A stretch of 64,000 nucleotides of DNA from positions 62,001 through 126,000 of the forward strand of contig NZ_SDPQ02000002.1 in NCBI RefSeq assembly GCF_004134905.2, written 5' to 3'. The DNA comes from Aeromicrobium ginsengisoli (GTDB lineage Bacteria > Actinomycetota > Actinomycetes > Propionibacteriales > Nocardioidaceae). Position 1 is the first letter of the stretch, and every line of letters starts with the position of its first letter. The position numbers were made by a program, and so were the translations under genes. Below the pieces are notes generated by a model. The model searched no databases and had not been told where the DNA came from. It saw nothing but the letters and a program-made list of their open reading frames with translations. This document shows, piece by piece, positions 53,261 through 62,286 of this stretch.

Positions 53261-54771
53261 CCGCAATCCTGGAGCCCACTGTCGACAGCGGCACGACGCC
53301 GACCTTCGACTCGCTCAACCCGGCCAACGGCGACGTCGTCGGCACCTATCCCATCCAGGGCCGAGCCGAGGTCGACGCCGCAGTCGCCCGTGCTCATGAC
53401 GCGTCGGCATGGTGGGGTGGCCTGACGTTCAAGGAACGAGGCGACTACCTCCTGACCTGGCGCAGCGTCATCACCCGCCGCATCGCGCAGCTCGCCGAGC
53501 TGTCGCACCGCGAGACCGGCAAGCCGCACGGCGACGCGCAGCTCGAGATCATCATCGCGATCGACCACATCGCGTGGGTCGCCAAGCACGCCAAGAAGAT
53601 CCTCGGCCCGCAGAAGGTCTCCTCCGGACTGCTCATGGCCAACCAGGCCTCGTCGGTCGAGTACCACCCGCTCGGCGTCGTCGGCGTCATCGGCCCGTGG
53701 AACTACCCGGTCTTCACGCCGATGGGCTCCATCGCATACGCCCTCGCCGCCGGCAACGCCGTCGTCTTCAAGCCGAGTGAATACACGCCCGGAGTCGGCC
53801 AGTGGCTCGCCGACACGTTCACCGAGGTCGTCCACGGGCGTCCCGTGCTGCAGGTCGTCACGGGACTCGGCGAGACCGGCAACGCGCTGTGCACCGCCGA
53901 CATCAACAAGCTGGCGTTCACCGGGTCCGGCCCGACCGGCAAGAAGGTCATGGCGGCGTGCGCGCAGAACCTCACTCCCGTCCTGATCGAGGCCGGTGGC
54001 AAGGACTCGCTGATCGTCGACGAGGACGCCGACCTCACCAAGGCCGCCGAGGCAGCGTTGTGGGGCGGTATGTCCAACGCCGGCCAGACGTGCATCGGCA
54101 CCGAGCGCGTCTACGTCCACGAGAAGGTCTTCGACGCGTTCGTCACCGAGATCACCGAGCAGGCCAAGGACCTGCGCGCCGGCGACGACGCCGGCGCCAA
54201 GCTCGGACCCATCACGATGCCGTCGCAGATCGGCATCATCAAGAGCCACATCGACGATGCGATCGCCAAGGGTGCCACGGTCGTGATGGGTGGCTCGGAC
54301 GCCGTCGGCGAGCGGTTCGTGCAGCCGACGATCCTGACGCACGTGCCGGAGAACTCCACGGAGATGACCGAGGAGACGTTCGGTCCGACCCTGGCGATCA
54401 ACCCCGTGAAGAGCATGGACGAGGCGGTCGAGCTGACCAACGCCACGTCGTACGGGCTGGCGGGTTCGGTGTTCGCCAAGAAGAACGGCGTCGACATCGC
54501 CCGTCGGGTCCGTTCGGGCATGACGTCGGTCAACTCCGTCATCGCGTTCGCCGCGGTGCCCGGCCTGCCGTTCGGCGGGGTCGGTCAGTCCGGCTTCGGC
54601 CGCATCCACGGCCCGGACGGGCTCAAGGAGTTCACGTACGCCAAGGCGATCACCCGCCAGCGCATGAAGCCGCTCATGATGCTGACGTCGTTCGCGCGTG
54701 ACGCCAAGACCGACAACAAGGCGCTCAAGCTCATCACCGTGATGCACGGAGGCAGCAAGACCCTCAAGTAG
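53257..54771 (+). CDS. aldehyde dehydrogenase family protein
   Basis: 504 residues with VIGPWNYPVFTPMGS near 143, NAVVFKPSEYTPG, FTGSGPTGKKVMAACAQ near 220, EAGGKDSLIVDEDADL (general base Glu) and catalytic Cys in MSNAGQTCIGTERVYV near 280. ETFGPTLAINPVKSMDEAV and the C-terminal PFGGVGQSGFGRIHG follow. NAD(P)-dependent oxidation of an aldehyde, probably the product of the GMC enzyme. Succinate-semialdehyde-like, but exact substrate unknown. Confidence 0.93.
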   Translation: MTAILEPTVDSGTTPTFDSLNPANGDVVGTYPIQGRAEVDAAVARAHDASAWWGGLTFKERGDYLLTWRSVITRRIAQLAELSHRETGKPHGDAQLEIIIAIDHIAWVAKHAKKILGPQKVSSGLLMANQASSVEYHPLGVVGVIGPWNYPVFTPMGSIAYALAAGNAVVFKPSEYTPGVGQWLADTFTEVVHGRPVLQVVTGLGETGNALCTADINKLAFTGSGPTGKKVMAACAQNLTPVLIEAGGKDSLIVDEDADLTKAAEAALWGGMSNAGQTCIGTERVYVHEKVFDAFVTEITEQAKDLRAGDDAGAKLGPITMPSQIGIIKSHIDDAIAKGATVVMGGSDAVGERFVQPTILTHVPENSTEMTEETFGPTLAINPVKSMDEAVELTNATSYGLAGSVFAKKNGVDIARRVRSGMTSVNSVIAFAAVPGLPFGGVGQSGFGRIHGPDGLKEFTYAKAITRQRMKPLMMLTSFARDAKTDNKALKLITVMHGGSKTLK

Positions 54772-54850
54772 GCGGATCTGAGGTACCTGGGTTCCGAATC
54801 TGGTAGGTCGCCCGATGTGGGGGCCTACCTCATGCGACGACTCTGGAGTC

Positions 54851-55042
54851 ATGATCCTGAATCCAGAAACCTTCGTCCCTGTTGAGATGAGCCGCCACCA
54901 TGCCGTGGCACAGGCCCTGACCGAGCTGTCGCGCCACGAGCGTGACCGCAGCGGATTCGCCCCCCGGCGGACCCGCAAGGCGCGCCGCGGCTTCGTCGTA
55001 CGCCTCGTGAGCATGACGGTGGGGCGGACGGCGCACGTATGA
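54851..55042 (+). CDS. 63-residue basic protein of unknown function
   Basis: Begins MILNPETFVPVEMSRHHAVA and ends in a basic stretch (PRRTRKARRGFVVRL). ATG follows GGAGTC closely, and the stop overlaps the start of the LuxR regulator (ATGA), favouring real translation. An inverted repeat TCTGGA/TCCAGA (54842-54847, 54862-54867) spans its start codon and could hide it. Not a family I recognise. Confidence 0.5.
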   Translation: MILNPETFVPVEMSRHHAVAQALTELSRHERDRSGFAPRRTRKARRGFVVRLVSMTVGRTAHV

Positions 55043-57969
55043 CCGTCGCCCCCATGTCGGCTCCGTCCGACATGATTGGGGACATGGCTCATGACCGCAC
55101 CCCCGCGACACCCCTGATCGGCCGGGTGCGCGAGCTCGAGCAGCTGCTCGAGGCCGCCGGCGTGACCAACCCCGCGGCCCGCGACGTCGTGCTGATCGGC
55201 GGCGACGCCGGCATCGGCAAGACCCGGCTGCTGCGCGAGCTCGGAGCGCGCGCCAGAGCGGCCGGCCACCGTGTCCTTGCCGGGCACTGCCTCGACCTCG
55301 GCGACAGCGCACCGCCCTACCAGCCATTTTCCGAGGCCTTCGCGTCGATCGCCGACGCCGAGCGCGACGAGCTCGCCGCTCGCTTCCCGGCCCTCGGTCC
55401 CCTCCTGCCCTGGCCCTCGTCGGCGCCGGGCGACGGCGTCGAGCGCGCCGAGCTGTTCGCCTCGGTCGTCGCCGGCCTCGACTCACTCGCCGCCGACCAG
55501 CCGCTCCTCCTGGTGATCGAGGACGCCCACTGGGCCGATGCCTCGACCCGTCACCTCATCCGCTTCGTGCTGTCCCACGGTTTCCACGGTCCGGTCCACG
55601 TCGTCGTGAGCTATCGCGCCGACGACCTGCACCGCCGCCACCCCCTGCGCCAGGCGCTGTCGGAGTGGGTACGCCTACCGGGTGTGCGCCGCATCGAGCT
55701 CGAGCCGCTCGACGACGGCGACGTGGTCGACCTCGTACGCGCCCACGGCGCCGACGCCCTCGACAGCGACAGCCTGCTGGCCGTCGTACGCCGCGCCGCC
55801 GGCAACGCGTTCTTCGCCGAGGAGCTGCTCGACGCGGGCCTCGCCAACGTCGACGGCGCGCTGCCAGAGACCCTCGCCGACCTGCTGCTGATGCGGCTCG
55901 AGCGGCTCGACGACAACGCCCGCCGGCTCGTACGCGCTGCTGCGTGCTCCGACGCCCGCCACGACTACTCGGTGCTGACCCAGGTCGTCGGGCTCGCCGA
56001 GGACGAGCTCGACGAGGCCCTCCGCTCGGCGATCGACCACAAGGTGCTGACCCGCGTCGGCGAGGACTCCTACTGGTTCCGGCACGCCCTCCTCGCCGAG
56101 GCGGTGCGCGACGACCTGCTTCCGGGCGAACGGCGGCGCATCCACGCGGCCTACCTCGAGGCGCTCACCTCGGGCAGCCGCCGCGGTCCGGCCGCCGAGA
56201 TCGCCCTGCACGCGCTCGGCGCCGGCGAGCGCGAGACGGCGTTCCTGGCCAGCGTCCAGGCCGCCGAGCAGGCCCAACGGCTGTCGGGCTACGACGAGGC
56301 GGCGCAGCACTACGAGCAGGCGCTGACCCTCGTCGATGCCGCGTCACCCGGCCTCGACCCGGTCAAGCTCGTGATCGATGCGTCCTCCGCGCTCGTCACG
56401 TCGGGCCGGCTCCTGCGCGCTGTCGAGCTGCTGCGCGACCACCTCGGACAGCTCCCGCCGGACGCGCCCGCCGAGGACCGTGGGCGTCTGCTCGTCGCGA
56501 TCGGTGACACGGCCTACTACGCCAATCTCGACAACGAGTCCGAGCAGGCGAGCCTCGAAGCGGTCACGGTCGTGCCCGACGAGCCGACCGAGCTGCGGGC
56601 CGAGGTCGCGGCGTTGCGGGCGCGCACGGCGTCCAACCGCAGGCGCCACGACGAGGCGATCGAGTGGGGCGAGCGCGCGCTGGCGATCGCCGAGCAGATC
56701 GGCGCGGCCGACGTCATCGCCGACGCCAAGGCCACGCTGACCCGCGTCATGGTCCGCACGGGCGACGATCCCGAGAAGGCCAAGCGCGGCTTCGTCGAGC
56801 TCGTCGAGGTCTCCCGGGCCGACGGGCACGTGTTGGGTGAGCTCCGCGGTCTGCACCAGCTCGCGTTCGTCAACTACAACGCCGGCGAGCTCGACGACGC
56901 CGAGGACGCGTTCCGTCAGGGCATGGTCCGCGCCTCCGAGACGGGCTGGGCGTGGGGTCCCTACGGCTTCGACGGCCGGTTCTACTCGGCGCTCATCTGC
57001 TACATGCGTGGGCGCTGGGACGAGGCCCTGGCACTGCGCGACGTCGGCGCCGACGCCCCCGCGATCCCAGACGCGTCGCTGGCCGCGATCGCCCTCATGG
57101 TGCATGCCGGCCGGGGCAATGTCGACGAGGTCGAACGCACCCTCACGATGCGGTCGCTCTGGCGCCACGAGATCTCGGCCTCGGTGCACTCGACCTCAGC
57201 CCTGATCGAGCTCCACGGCGTCGCCGGCGACCTGTCGGCCGCGCGGCGGGCGTTCGACGATCTCGCCGACCTTCAGGTGCGGGCCTGGGACGAGCCGCTG
57301 TTCTCCGGCGGCATCCGGCTCTCGGCACTGCTGATCGGTCAGTACGCGACAGCGGTGTCGGTGCTCGAACGCGCCGACCATGCACCCTTGCTCGCCCAGG
57401 CAGCAGAGCTGGCCGACTTCTCCGACCGCGTCGCCGCCGGCATCCACCCCATGGGGCCCGAAGGCGTGGCGTGGCAGATCCGGGTGCACGCCGAGCACGC
57501 ACGACTGCGGTGGCTGACCGGCGTCGACGTGCCGGAGGTCGACGAGCTGACCGACCTGTGGCGCCGTGCCCACCAGGCGTTCATCGGCATGGACGACCCC
57601 TACGAGACCGCGCGCTCCGCGACCCGGCTGGCCGCGGTGCTGCTGACCACCGGCGGCGAAGCCGAGGGCAAGCAGCTGCTGGCCGACGCCCGGGCCACCG
57701 CTGAGCGTCTCGAAGCCAGGCCGTTGCTCACCGAGATCGGGGGGCTCACCCGGCGGCCGACCAGGTCCGACATCGAGCTGACGCCGCGTGAGCGCGAGGT
57801 GCTCGAGCAGGTCAGCGCCGGGCTCAGCAACGGCGAGATCGCGGCCAGGCTGTTCATCAGCACCAAGACCGTGTCGGTGCACGTCTCCAACATCCTGGCC
57901 AAGCTCGGCGCCTCGGGTCGCACCGAAGCGGCCGCCATCGCTCGCCGGCGCGGGCTCCTCGACGACTGA
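55039..57969 (+). CDS. large ATP-binding LuxR (LAL) family regulator
   Basis: 976 residues. AAA-type ATPase at the N-terminus: LIGRVRELEQLLEAAG, Walker A IGGDAGIGKTRLLRELG (near 52-68) and LLLVIEDAHWADASTRHLI. A long alpha-helical, TPR-like sensor follows (about 400-880). The C-terminal LuxR helix-turn-helix (about 914-970) reads LTPREREVLEQVSAGLSNGE and VSVHVSNILAKLGASGRTEA. It probably activates a catabolic or secondary-metabolism set, possibly the GMC/ALDH genes. Later ATGs at 55054, 55072 or 55084 are possible starts. Confidence 0.9.
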   Translation: MTVAPMSAPSDMIGDMAHDRTPATPLIGRVRELEQLLEAAGVTNPAARDVVLIGGDAGIGKTRLLRELGARARAAGHRVLAGHCLDLGDSAPPYQPFSEAFASIADAERDELAARFPALGPLLPWPSSAPGDGVERAELFASVVAGLDSLAADQPLLLVIEDAHWADASTRHLIRFVLSHGFHGPVHVVVSYRADDLHRRHPLRQALSEWVRLPGVRRIELEPLDDGDVVDLVRAHGADALDSDSLLAVVRRAAGNAFFAEELLDAGLANVDGALPETLADLLLMRLERLDDNARRLVRAAACSDARHDYSVLTQVVGLAEDELDEALRSAIDHKVLTRVGEDSYWFRHALLAEAVRDDLLPGERRRIHAAYLEALTSGSRRGPAAEIALHALGAGERETAFLASVQAAEQAQRLSGYDEAAQHYEQALTLVDAASPGLDPVKLVIDASSALVTSGRLLRAVELLRDHLGQLPPDAPAEDRGRLLVAIGDTAYYANLDNESEQASLEAVTVVPDEPTELRAEVAALRARTASNRRRHDEAIEWGERALAIAEQIGAADVIADAKATLTRVMVRTGDDPEKAKRGFVELVEVSRADGHVLGELRGLHQLAFVNYNAGELDDAEDAFRQGMVRASETGWAWGPYGFDGRFYSALICYMRGRWDEALALRDVGADAPAIPDASLAAIALMVHAGRGNVDEVERTLTMRSLWRHEISASVHSTSALIELHGVAGDLSAARRAFDDLADLQVRAWDEPLFSGGIRLSALLIGQYATAVSVLERADHAPLLAQAAELADFSDRVAAGIHPMGPEGVAWQIRVHAEHARLRWLTGVDVPEVDELTDLWRRAHQAFIGMDDPYETARSATRLAAVLLTTGGEAEGKQLLADARATAERLEARPLLTEIGGLTRRPTRSDIELTPREREVLEQVSAGLSNGEIAARLFISTKTVSVHVSNILAKLGASGRTEAAAIARRRGLLDD

Positions 57970-57997
57970 CGCCGGCGTCACTCGCTAGCCTGAGCCC

Positions 57998-58750
57998 GTG
58001 CCATTTCACCGTTACGTCGCGCTCGGCGACTCGTTCACCGAAGGAGTCGGCGACCAGGACGCATCCCTGCCCAACGGGGTGCGCGGCTGGGCCGACCGGG
58101 TCGCCGAGGTGCTGGCCGGCGACGACTTCACGTATGCCAACCTCGCGATCCGCGGCAAGCAGCTGTTGCCGATCCTCGCCGAGCAGATCGATCCGGCGAT
58201 CGAGATGAAGCCCGACCTGGTCAGCATCTATGCTGGCGCCAACGACGTCCTGCGCCCGCGCATCGACATCGACCGGCTCGTCACGGCGTACGACGTGGCG
58301 CTCGGCCGGCTGGTCGATGCCGGGGCGCACCTGCTGCTGTTCACGGCGTACGACCCGGGGGGCTCACCGGTGTTCGGTGCCCTGCGCGGCCGCTTCGCGA
58401 TCTACAACGAGCTCGTCCGCCAGGTGGCCGAACGGCACGGGGCGACGTTGGTCGACTTCTGGCGGCTGCGCGACTATCGCGACGACCGGTTGTGGGACGT
58501 CGACCGCATGCACATGTCGAGCCTGGGCCACCAGCGCATGGCCATCGCGGTGCTGGACGCACTCGGCGTCGATCACGAGCTGGCGATGCCTGAGCTGCCG
58601 CCGGCTGCGACGCTCACCGCCAAGGAGCGGCGCGCCGCCCATCTCGACTGGGCCAAGGCGCACGCCGCACCGTGGGTCAAGCGCCGGCTCACGGGCGTCT
58701 CGTCCGGCGACAACCTCAGCCCACGCTGGCCGACCCCCACCCCCGTCGAG
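57998..58750 (+). CDS. SGNH/GDSL hydrolase, 3' end unresolved
   Basis: About 250 reliable residues. Block I ALGDSFTEGVGDQD (nucleophile Ser12), block III SIYAGANDVLRPRIDID and block V DVDRMHMSSLGHQRMAIAVL (Asp/His). The family gives esterase/lipase-type activity. After WPTPTPVE the sequence enters a run of G and C homopolymers and the true stop cannot be placed; an open frame runs on to 58966 only through Gly/Pro/Arg junk. The first 240 residues are sound. Confidence 0.88.
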
Positions 58751-58867
58751 GGGGGGGGGGGGGGGGGCCCTGGGGGGGGGGGGGGGGGGGCCCGGCACCC
58801 CCCCCCCCGTGGGGGGGGCCGCGGGCCCCCCCCCGCGCGTTTGCTGGGCCCCCCCGCCCCCCGCCCC
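58750..58867. other. G/C homopolymer block, probable sequencing or assembly artefact
   Basis: Consecutive runs include G18 (58750-58767), G19 (58772-58790), C11 (58798-58808), G8 (58811-58818) and C9 (58826-58834), with almost no A or T. It is unlike the rest of the window and lies exactly where the SGNH gene should end. Most likely a poorly resolved GC hairpin or poly-G read artefact. Confidence 0.8.
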
Positions 58868-58871
58868 AGGG

Positions 58872-59285
58872 TCAGGGCGTACGCCGTAGAGCCGTCAGCT
58901 GCAGCGTTGCGAAGACCGCGACGAGTGCTGCCTGCATCAGCGTCCAGACCTCGCCGGTCGTCGTGAGGTCGAGCCAGCCGAAGGCGACGACCGCGACCGA
59001 GCCGATGGCCCATGCGACGTTGACCTCGGCCGCGAACGTCGCCCACCCGCGAGGGATCGGCCGGCGCGTGCCGGTGACCGCGAGGATCGTGGCGCACACC
59101 GCGAGGAAGGCGCCGATGAGGACGAAGTGCGTCGGCGATGGCCCGAGCAGCGAGTCGAGGACCGCGGCACCGGCGACGTACGCCAGGCCGTTCGCCCCGG
59201 TGACGGCGGCATCGAGCAGGAGCGCGGTCTTCAGGGTGACCGGGCCCGTGGTGGCAGTGGTGGTGTCAGCTGTTGTCGTGTTCAT
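58872..59285 (-). CDS. four-helix membrane protein of unknown function
   Basis: 137 residues with four hydrophobic helices: ALLLDAAVTGANGLAYVAGA, FVLIGAFLAVCATILAVTG, AEVNVAWAIGSVAVVAFGWL and WTLMQAALVAVFATLQL. The start MNTTTADTTTATTG is taken at 59285. Its stop is only a few bases from the homopolymer block. Divergent from an XRE regulator that probably controls it. Family not recognised. Confidence 0.75.
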   Translation of the reverse strand: MNTTTADTTTATTGPVTLKTALLLDAAVTGANGLAYVAGAAVLDSLLGPSPTHFVLIGAFLAVCATILAVTGTRRPIPRGWATFAAEVNVAWAIGSVAVVAFGWLDLTTTGEVWTLMQAALVAVFATLQLTALRRTP

Positions 59286-59306
59286 GCCGATGAGTCTGGG
59301 CAGTGC

Positions 59307-59327
59307 AGGTAAGCGTCGCAATTACCT
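59307..59327. promoter_or_regulatory. inverted repeat in the divergent XRE/membrane gene region
   Basis: AGGTAA-gcgtcgcaa-TTACCT, 6-base arms, 9-base spacer, between the two divergent starts. A likely operator for the XRE-type regulator controlling both genes. Confidence 0.5.
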
Positions 59328-59372
59328 CTGAGGTCATCGCCCAGCAGCGGTGGATCCGCGAGAGTGGGGGAC

Positions 59373-60146
59373 ATGACCACCGCGACCGCTGCCTCGCCCG
59401 TCGGCCCACTCCTGCGCGAATGGCGCCGGCGCCGCCACTTCAGCCAGCTCGACCTGTCGATCGAGGCTGGCATCTCGTCGCGCCACCTGAGCTTCGTCGA
59501 GACCGGTCGGTCGCGCCCCAGCCGATCCATGGTGCTGCAGCTGGCGCAGACCCTCGAGGTGCCCAAGCGTGAGCAGAACCAGCTGCTCATCGCGGCCGGG
59601 TTCGCACCTGCATTCCCGGAGCGGCCACTCGACGATCCCGAGCTCGCCGCGATCCGGGCCGGCCTCGACCGGGTCCTGGTGGCGTACGAGCCCTATCCCT
59701 GCCTCGTCGTCGACCGCGGCTGGAACCTGGTCATGGCGAACGCCGGTGTCGCTCCGATCCTCGAAGACGTGGCGCCCCACCTCATGGAGTCGCCGAACGC
59801 GCTGCGCATCAGCCTGCACCCCGAGGGCCTGGCGCCACGCATCCTCAACCTCGCCGAGTGGCGGTTCCACGTGCTCGGCCGCCTGGCCCGTGAAGCCGCA
59901 GCGAGCGGCTCGGAGCTGCTCCGCGCCCTGCACGAGGAGCTGGTCGACTATCCCGGCGGGATGCAGGCCGGCATCGACGACGGCGGGGTCGCCGTGCCCA
60001 TGGTGCTGGACTCGCCCGACGGTCCGCTGTCGTTCATCAGCACCGTCACGACATTCGGCACGGCGTTGGACCTGACCGCGGCCGAGCTCAGCATCGAGGC
60101 ATTCCTGCCGGCCGACGACGCGACAGCGCGCGCCCTGCAGGGCTAG
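59373..60146 (+). CDS. XRE-family regulator with MmyB-like ligand domain
   Basis: About 257 residues. N-terminal helix-turn-helix (about 10-65) LLREWRRRRHFSQLDLSIEA and ISSRHLSFVETGRSRPSR. The C-terminal MmyB-like (MLTR) domain contains YEPYPCLVVDRGWNLVMANA and LRISLHPEGLAPRILNLAEW. Such regulators often control an adjacent divergent oxidoreductase or membrane gene. The alternative GTG start is three codons upstream. Stops share CTAG with convergent menF. Confidence 0.9.
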   Translation: MTTATAASPVGPLLREWRRRRHFSQLDLSIEAGISSRHLSFVETGRSRPSRSMVLQLAQTLEVPKREQNQLLIAAGFAPAFPERPLDDPELAAIRAGLDRVLVAYEPYPCLVVDRGWNLVMANAGVAPILEDVAPHLMESPNALRISLHPEGLAPRILNLAEWRFHVLGRLAREAAASGSELLRALHEELVDYPGGMQAGIDDGGVAVPMVLDSPDGPLSFISTVTTFGTALDLTAAELSIEAFLPADDATARALQG

Positions 60147-61405
60147 CCGCGCGGCGTGAGGGCGTCGCGCACCGGTATGAGCTTGGCGTTGGACTCGGCG
60201 AGCTCGTCGGCGGGAACGGAGTCGGCGACGATGCCGCAGCCGGCGAACAGGCGTACGACCGACCCGTCGTCCTCGATCTGCGCGGACCGCAGGCCGATGC
60301 CCCACTCACCGTCGCCGGACGCGCCGATCCAGCCGACCGGACCGGCGTAGCGCCCCCGGTCGAGCAGCTCGATCTCGGCGATCAGGCGTACGGCCTCGGC
60401 TGTCGGCGTGCCGCCCACAGCCGCAGACGGGTGCAGGGACGCGGCGAGGCTGAGGGCGCTGGCATCGTCGCGGATGACGCCGGTGACGTCGGTCGCGAGG
60501 TGCATGACATTGGGCAGGTGCAGCACGAACGGCGTCTCGGGCACGTTCATGCTGGTGCAGTGGGGAGCGAGCGCCTCGGCGACGGATCGCACGGCGTACT
60601 CGTGCTCCTCGAGGTCCTTGCTCGACCGGGCCAGTGACCCGGCGAGGGCGAGGTCGTGCGCATCGTCGCCCGTACGCCTGATGGTGCCGGCCAGCACGCG
60701 CGACGTGACCAGCCCGCGCTCGAGGCGTACGAGCATCTCGGGCGTCGAGCCGAAGAAGCCGTCGACGTGGAACGTCCAGCAGCTGGGGTAGTCGGCGGCG
60801 AGCCGGGCCAGCGGAGCGCGTACGTCCAGGGGCTCGTCCAGCGAGGCGACGAGGTCGCGGGCGAGGACGACCTTGTCGAGGCCACCCTGCTCGATGCGCC
60901 TGACGGCCTCGCCGACCAGACCCTGCCAGGTGACGCTGTCGACCGGACCGTCGGCGAACGTCGTGCCGACCGGCTCCGACGGCGTCGAAGCCACGAGCTC
61001 GGGTGCTGAGCTGATGCCCAGACCGATGACGGTGACCCAGGCGACGCCGTCGCGGCGGCCGATGACGACCTCGGGGACGACGAGGGTGCTGCCCTCGGCA
61101 TCGTCGGTGAACGTAAACGAGCCGAACGCCACCAGCCCGGAGCCCGGGACGTCGATGTCGTCACGCACGACGGCGTGCGCCGACAGGTCCTGCCACCACG
61201 CGGCGGCGTCGGTGAATCGCTCGGACCCGGCCGTGGAGAACTCCGCGGCCCGACCCCACCCGACGAGCCCGTCGCCCCCGTGGACCCACGCGAACGCGTC
61301 GGCGGAAGGGAGCAGTGACAGCAGCGCGCCAGGGTCGTCGATCGGTGAGGAGCGGACCAGGAGTGGCGCCGTCGCAGCATCGACAGCAGGGTTGCTCACA
61401 GTCAT
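60143..61405 (-). CDS. menF: isochorismate synthase
   Basis: Converts chorismate to isochorismate. 420 residues; chorismate-binding domain (about 165-415) with GLDKVVLARDLVASLDEPLD, FFGSTPEMLVRLERGLVTSR, AGTIRRTGDDAHD, SLHPSAAVGGTPTAEAVRLI and YAGPVGWIGASGDGEWGIGL, IFAGCGI-type end VRLFAGCGIVADS. Next to menG and near menC/D, so menaquinone rather than siderophore synthesis is favoured. Divergent from menG with only 27 bases between starts. Confidence 0.92.
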   Translation of the reverse strand: MTVSNPAVDAATAPLLVRSSPIDDPGALLSLLPSADAFAWVHGGDGLVGWGRAAEFSTAGSERFTDAAAWWQDLSAHAVVRDDIDVPGSGLVAFGSFTFTDDAEGSTLVVPEVVIGRRDGVAWVTVIGLGISSAPELVASTPSEPVGTTFADGPVDSVTWQGLVGEAVRRIEQGGLDKVVLARDLVASLDEPLDVRAPLARLAADYPSCWTFHVDGFFGSTPEMLVRLERGLVTSRVLAGTIRRTGDDAHDLALAGSLARSSKDLEEHEYAVRSVAEALAPHCTSMNVPETPFVLHLPNVMHLATDVTGVIRDDASALSLAASLHPSAAVGGTPTAEAVRLIAEIELLDRGRYAGPVGWIGASGDGEWGIGLRSAQIEDDGSVVRLFAGCGIVADSVPADELAESNAKLIPVRDALTPRG

Positions 61406-61432
61406 TGAGCGTACCCGTGGCAAGGTGGGAAG

Positions 61433-62125
61433 GTGAGCCGAGCCGGTCTGGACAAGGAACCCCACGACGTCGCGAAGATGTTCGATGGGGTCGCCGAGAA
61501 GTATGACCTGACCAATGACGTCCTGTCTCTCGGACAGGACCGTCGCTGGCGCAAGCGGGTCGTCGAGCTCGTCGCCCCGCAGCCCGGCGAGACGATCCTC
61601 GACCTGGCCGCAGGCACCGGCACGTCGAGCCAGCCGTTCGCCGACGCCGGCGCGACGGTCGTGCCGTGTGACTTCTCGATCGGCATGCTCGAGGTCGGCA
61701 AGCGCGAGCGCCCGCAGCTGGCGTTCACCGCCGGTGACGGCATGCGGTTGCCGTTCGGCGACGAGACGTTCGACGCCGTCACGATCTCGTTCGGGCTGCG
61801 CAACATCGTCGACCCGATCGCGGGGCTCCGCGAGCTCTTCCGGGTCACCAAGCCGGGCGGCCGCATCGTGGTCTGCGAGTTCAGCACGCCGACGTGGGGG
61901 CCGTTCGACGCGGTCTACACCAACTACCTCATGCGCGCCCTGCCCACGATCGCCCGCAAGGTCTCGTCCAACCCTGAGTCGTACGTCTATCTCGCCGAGT
62001 CGATCCGCGAGTGGCCCGACCAGAAGGGCCTCGCGCTCCGCATGGTCGAGGCGGGCTGGGGCAAGGTCGAGTGGCACAACCTGTCGGGCGGCATCGTCGC
62101 CCTGCACCACTCGTTCCGCCCCTGA
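61433..62125 (+). CDS. menG: demethylmenaquinone methyltransferase (UbiE family)
   Basis: Last step of menaquinone synthesis, SAM-dependent C-methylation. 230 residues: [20 protein letters not shown] (UbiE signature 1), [20 protein letters not shown] (SAM site) near 55, and [20 protein letters not shown] near 180. The start is a GTG with AAGGTGGG just upstream. Divergent from menF. Confidence 0.95.
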   Translation: MSRAGLDKEPHDVAKMFDGVAEKYDLTNDVLSLGQDRRWRKRVVELVAPQPGETILDLAAGTGTSSQPFADAGATVVPCDFSIGMLEVGKRERPQLAFTAGDGMRLPFGDETFDAVTISFGLRNIVDPIAGLRELFRVTKPGGRIVVCEFSTPTWGPFDAVYTNYLMRALPTIARKVSSNPESYVYLAESIREWPDQKGLALRMVEAGWGKVEWHNLSGGIVALHHSFRP

Positions 62126-62155
62126 CTCCCAGGCCGGCCGCAGCGGGACGTTGTT

Positions 62156-62173
62156 ACTTAGTGTGACCTAAGT
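62156..62173. promoter_or_regulatory. inverted repeat upstream of nuoA
   Basis: ACTTAG-tgtgac-CTAAGT, 6-base arms, lies 44 bases before the Rex operator. It overlaps an imperfect direct repeat (TGTGACC, AGTGACA). It could bind a second regulator or act as a menG terminator hairpin; the loop favours protein binding. Confidence 0.4.
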
Positions 62174-62216
62174 GACACTGCCGAAATCCCGGGCGTAGGG
62201 TGAGACCGTGATCACG

Positions 62217-62234
62217 TTGTGAAGCGATTCACAA
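62217..62234. promoter_or_regulatory. Rex operator upstream of the nuo operon
   Basis: TTGTGAAGCGATTCACAA has perfect TTGTGAA/TTCACAA arms and the four-base centre of the Rex consensus. It lies 53 bases before the nuoA start. Rex is encoded at 24.5 kb. In Streptomyces, Rex controls nuo, so NADH would induce complex I. Confidence 0.92.
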
Positions 62235-62286
62235 GCGCACGAACACACACAGCTCTTGCTCTGTCGGTTGACGCCTGGGAGGTGCC

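Noticed and set aside
58751..58966. C-terminal Gly/Pro/Arg extension of the SGNH hydrolase
   Set aside because: It is translated from the homopolymer block, so it is not a believable protein.
60143..62110. menF extended to 655 codons
   Set aside because: The extra N-terminus is the antisense of menG; MenF starts at 61405.
62156..62173. CRP-type operator (TGTGA-N6-TCACA) before nuoA
   Set aside because: The second half is TGACA, a direct rather than inverted repeat; only the ACTTAG/CTAAGT inverted repeat stands.
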